Source: Neptunicoccus cionae
GTDB taxonomy: Bacteria; Pseudomonadota; Alphaproteobacteria; Rhodobacterales; Rhodobacteraceae
DNA: 64,000 bases
Reading direction: 5' to 3'
Assembly: GCF_002860325.1 (NCBI RefSeq)
Contig: NZ_PKOJ01000002.1
Location: 496,001-560,000, forward strand
The notes beneath the pieces were generated by a model. That model was not told where the DNA came from, did no database searches, and saw only the letters and a list, made by a program, of their open reading frames with translations. A program made the position numbers and the translations under genes. Shown piece after piece: positions 61,811-64,000 of this stretch; position 1 is the first letter of the stretch, and each line of letters opens with the position of its first letter.

Positions 61811-64000
61811 CTACGGCTCGTCCGGAGCGGGTTTGGGCGGACCTGAAGGTTTGTCGATTGCGTCCTGCGCTGCACCGGCCACAGCCTTTTGCGTATCAGG
61901 ATCAAGCTGATCGCCCCCTGCGATTTCGACCTTCACGTTGCGCTCTGCCATGCGGATGCCGTTGGCTTCGAAGATGTCGCGCACTTTCTGGTAGGCATCA
62001 CGGCGCACAAGCCACTGTTCGCCCGGTTTGGTCATGAACTTCACGCCCACCACCATGTTGAACTCCTCCATGCGGCGCACGCCCTGGGATTTCAGCGTGG
62101 ACAGGATGCTCGGTCCGTAGTGTTCGTTTGCCTTTAACTCCGCACCCACTTTCTTGATTAGTTTCTTGACCAGCATCAGGTCGGTATCAAACGGCACGCG
62201 GAACTCCAGCTTCATGATCACCCAGTCGCGGGAATGGTTGGTCAGGGACTTCAACTCTCCGTAGGGAACCGTGTGGACCTTGCCGCGGTGGTGACGAATG
62301 CGCATGGAACGGATCGAAATACTTTCGACCGTTCCGACCAGATCCCCCACCTCGATGTATTCTCCCAAACGGAAGGCATCGTCGATTAGGAAGAAAATTC
62401 CCGCCACAATGTCACGCACCAGAGATTGCGTGCCAAAGCCGATGGCGATGCCAAGGATACCCGCCCCGGCCAAAAGCGGTGCAATATTCACGCCAAGCGC
62501 TGTCAGAACGCTGAGACCCACCATCGCCAACAGCGTGACCATAAGCATCGTGCGCAGCAATGGCAGAAGCGTAATCATCCGCGCCTCTGGTCCAGGGGCC
62601 TGACCGTCTACCGGAGGCTCGTAATCCGCTATGCGCTTGTCGATAACGGTTTTCGCCCAGGTCCAGACAAGATCTGCAAAGAGCAAGGCTACGAAACTGT
62701 CCACCAGCACTTCAAGCGCGCGCCCCGCCATACTCCGATCCTCAGACAGGGACAGTATGTTTACCCCCCATACAGATGCCAGCGCCAATACCGCTGCAAT
62801 CAGCAACACAAAACGGGCAGCCCGCTTCACAATAGGCCGTGTGGTTGCATAAGGGTCGTGGAACTCGGGAACAGCGGGTGGTTCTACGACCAGCGCTGAC
62901 TCTTCCGTTTCGGCCTCCTGCGCTGCCTCCGCTTGTCGTGCTGCTTCCGCTGCCTCAAATGCGGCAAGTTCTGCAGCCGCTTCGGCCTCGTGTTCTTCGT
63001 GCAATGCTGCGGTGGATTGATCGAAAAAATGGTCGATCCATGCCGCGAGCAATCTTAGCCCCGGAACCAGCAGACCGACGATCACCAAACTCCACATCAG
63101 CGAAAAGGCCCCGACCAGCCAGCACCCGAATACGGCACCGACCCAAACCAATGCGTAGTTGCGCCAGAAACGGGTTACAGCGGGATCGCAGGGTGACTCG
63201 GTCAGACGGGGCACACGGCGGAACCCGACCCAGATGCAGCCCCATGTTACCAGTAAAACCAACCCCGCCAGCATGACGCTCTGGGCCAACACCACTGCTT
63301 GTAAATCTGCGGCCATATCCTGAAACGCTGACATCCGCGCCAACACAAAAGACAGCACAACGGCGAGTCCGACCGACACCGACAGCACACAAAGTAACCT
63401 GTGCAGATGTTTCGCAACGGGTGTGCCATAAGGCACCAACCGCAGTTCCGGAGCAAAAGGCGCCTGAACGAACAGGGACAGAGTTAAAACCGCCCTGACA
63501 ACCAGCACAAGTGTCAGGAAGTCCAGCACAACGGATTGCACCAGTGGAGGCCAGTCGAACATCTCGAACGTACCGATACTTCCGATGGCAAAGACCAGCA
63601 GCCCGCCGGATATGATCGCTGCCCGCGACGCTGCTCCGGCAAGTTTTTGCAACGGGGCTTCTTTCGGGGCGAGTTCGATACGCAGCAAAACCATATTGAG
63701 ATAACGCCGGTAAAGCCACTCCAGCCCGAAACCGATCACAAGAAAGGTCAATAAATAGGTCAGCGACCGAACTTTTTGCGCCGGTGAAAGCTGACTTTCC
63801 CAATGGGCGCCAAGCACCTCAGGGATGCGCGGGATAATTTGCCATGCAAGCCCCAGCGCCTGTACCCGATCCCCGAAAGCCGCCAGCCGTGTTTCAACAT
63901 TCTGGCGAAAGCTCTGCTTGGCGGCATTTGCGACCGCCTCTTCTGAAGGGCTGGCAGCCTCCTGCAACCAGTTTTGTATCTGTGGATCAGCCAGCAGACG
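61811..64000 (-). CDS. MscS family mechanosensitive channel, N-terminus beyond window edge
   Basis: The reading frame stays open to the window end, so the N-terminus (probably with a signal peptide) is missing; 729 residues are visible. A periplasmic helical part is followed by about ten membrane helices, including the pore-lining region with GAGILGIAIGFGTQSLVRDIVAG. The MscS beta domain follows (GDLVGTVESISIRSMRIRHH and YGELKSLTNHSRDW), then a cytoplasmic cage domain. The cytoplasmic loop in the middle is Ala/Glu-rich. Such large MscS/MscK-like channels release solutes on osmotic downshock. A TTG at 63967 is in frame but not convincing as a start. Confidence 0.9.
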   Translation of the reverse strand, partial: RLLADPQIQNWLQEAASPSEEAVANAAKQSFRQNVETRLAAFGDRVQALGLAWQIIPRIPEVLGAHWESQLSPAQKVRSLTYLLTFLVIGFGLEWLYRRYLNMVLLRIELAPKEAPLQKLAGAASRAAIISGGLLVFAIGSIGTFEMFDWPPLVQSVVLDFLTLVLVVRAVLTLSLFVQAPFAPELRLVPYGTPVAKHLHRLLCVLSVSVGLAVVLSFVLARMSAFQDMAADLQAVVLAQSVMLAGLVLLVTWGCIWVGFRRVPRLTESPCDPAVTRFWRNYALVWVGAVFGCWLVGAFSLMWSLVIVGLLVPGLRLLAAWIDHFFDQSTAALHEEHEAEAAAELAAFEAAEAARQAEAAQEAETEESALVVEPPAVPEFHDPYATTRPIVKRAARFVLLIAAVLALASVWGVNILSLSEDRSMAGRALEVLVDSFVALLFADLVWTWAKTVIDKRIADYEPPVDGQAPGPEARMITLLPLLRTMLMVTLLAMVGLSVLTALGVNIAPLLAGAGILGIAIGFGTQSLVRDIVAGIFFLIDDAFRLGEYIEVGDLVGTVESISIRSMRIRHHRGKVHTVPYGELKSLTNHSRDWVIMKLEFRVPFDTDLMLVKKLIKKVGAELKANEHYGPSILSTLKSQGVRRMEEFNMVVGVKFMTKPGEQWLVRRDAYQKVRDIFEANGIRMAERNVKVEIAGGDQLDPDTQKAVAGAAQDAIDKPSGPPKPAPDEP

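Overview
The window looks like ordinary chromosomal DNA of an alphaproteobacterium of the Rhodobacteraceae (Roseobacter group). The evidence is a GcrA cell-cycle regulator, two DUF2484 membrane proteins inside the division and cell-wall cluster, a long-linker FtsZ, a Suv3-like helicase followed by an S4 protein, ferredoxin FdxA and CarD, and DUF1178. I see no rRNA, tRNA, insertion sequence, prophage, CRISPR array or plasmid function. Both window edges cut a gene: a ClC channel at the left and an MscS-type channel at the right. Most long ORFs antisense to the genes listed here are shadows of GC-rich coding DNA.

Layout. 1-10.8 kb: ClC channel, two FAD-linked 2-hydroxyacid dehydrogenases, acetyltransferases, flavin reductase, an MTA-to-adenine-to-AMP salvage group (mtnP, lipoprotein hydrolase, apt), a probably exported metallo-beta-lactamase-fold protein with no normal start codon, and a glycerate kinase. 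10.8-20 kb: M20 deacylase, then a peptide-type ABC importer (binding protein, two permeases, fused double ATPase) translationally linked to an aldehyde dehydrogenase. A response regulator with a degenerate GGDEF-like domain is wedged between the binding protein and the permeases. 20-25 kb: small catabolic and repair genes (thioesterase, YcaQ-like glycosylase, GST, SDR, self-cleaving P1 peptidase, hydrolase), several with overlapping stop and start codons. 25-27.5 kb: argD-argF on the minus strand, preceded by a short ORF ending in four consecutive Arg codons and by hairpins. This looks like an arginine attenuator. 27.6-33.8 kb: EamA exporter, gcrA, VOC protein, DUF1178, lysC and ptsP.

34-48.2 kb, all on the minus strand: ftsW-murG-murC-DUF2484-DUF2484-murB-ddl-ftsQ-ftsA-ftsZ, then lpxC, bamD and recN. 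This is the distal half of the dcw cluster, with envelope and repair genes following. ftsZ has a plausible promoter of its own with three GANTC sites, and a strong terminator after it. 48.4-53.5 kb: carD, fdxA, S4 protein, Suv3-like helicase and a TPR protein. 53.6-64 kb: SCP2-like protein, lysophospholipase-like hydrolase, a DUF2158 protein with GGDR repeats, EI24 protein, nitroreductase, acetyltransferase, a DUF1501/DUF1800 pair, GST, a GH25 lipoprotein and the MscS channel.

The most interesting things are mostly non-coding. They are the candidate argDF leader peptide and attenuator; a 28-bp perfect dyad present twice with the same architecture in two intergenic regions; an intergenic motif (GGGRTATTT followed by CAGAAGAA) at four gene ends; the GANTC-rich ftsZ upstream region; and the signal-peptide-bearing gene whose only well-placed initiator is ATC.
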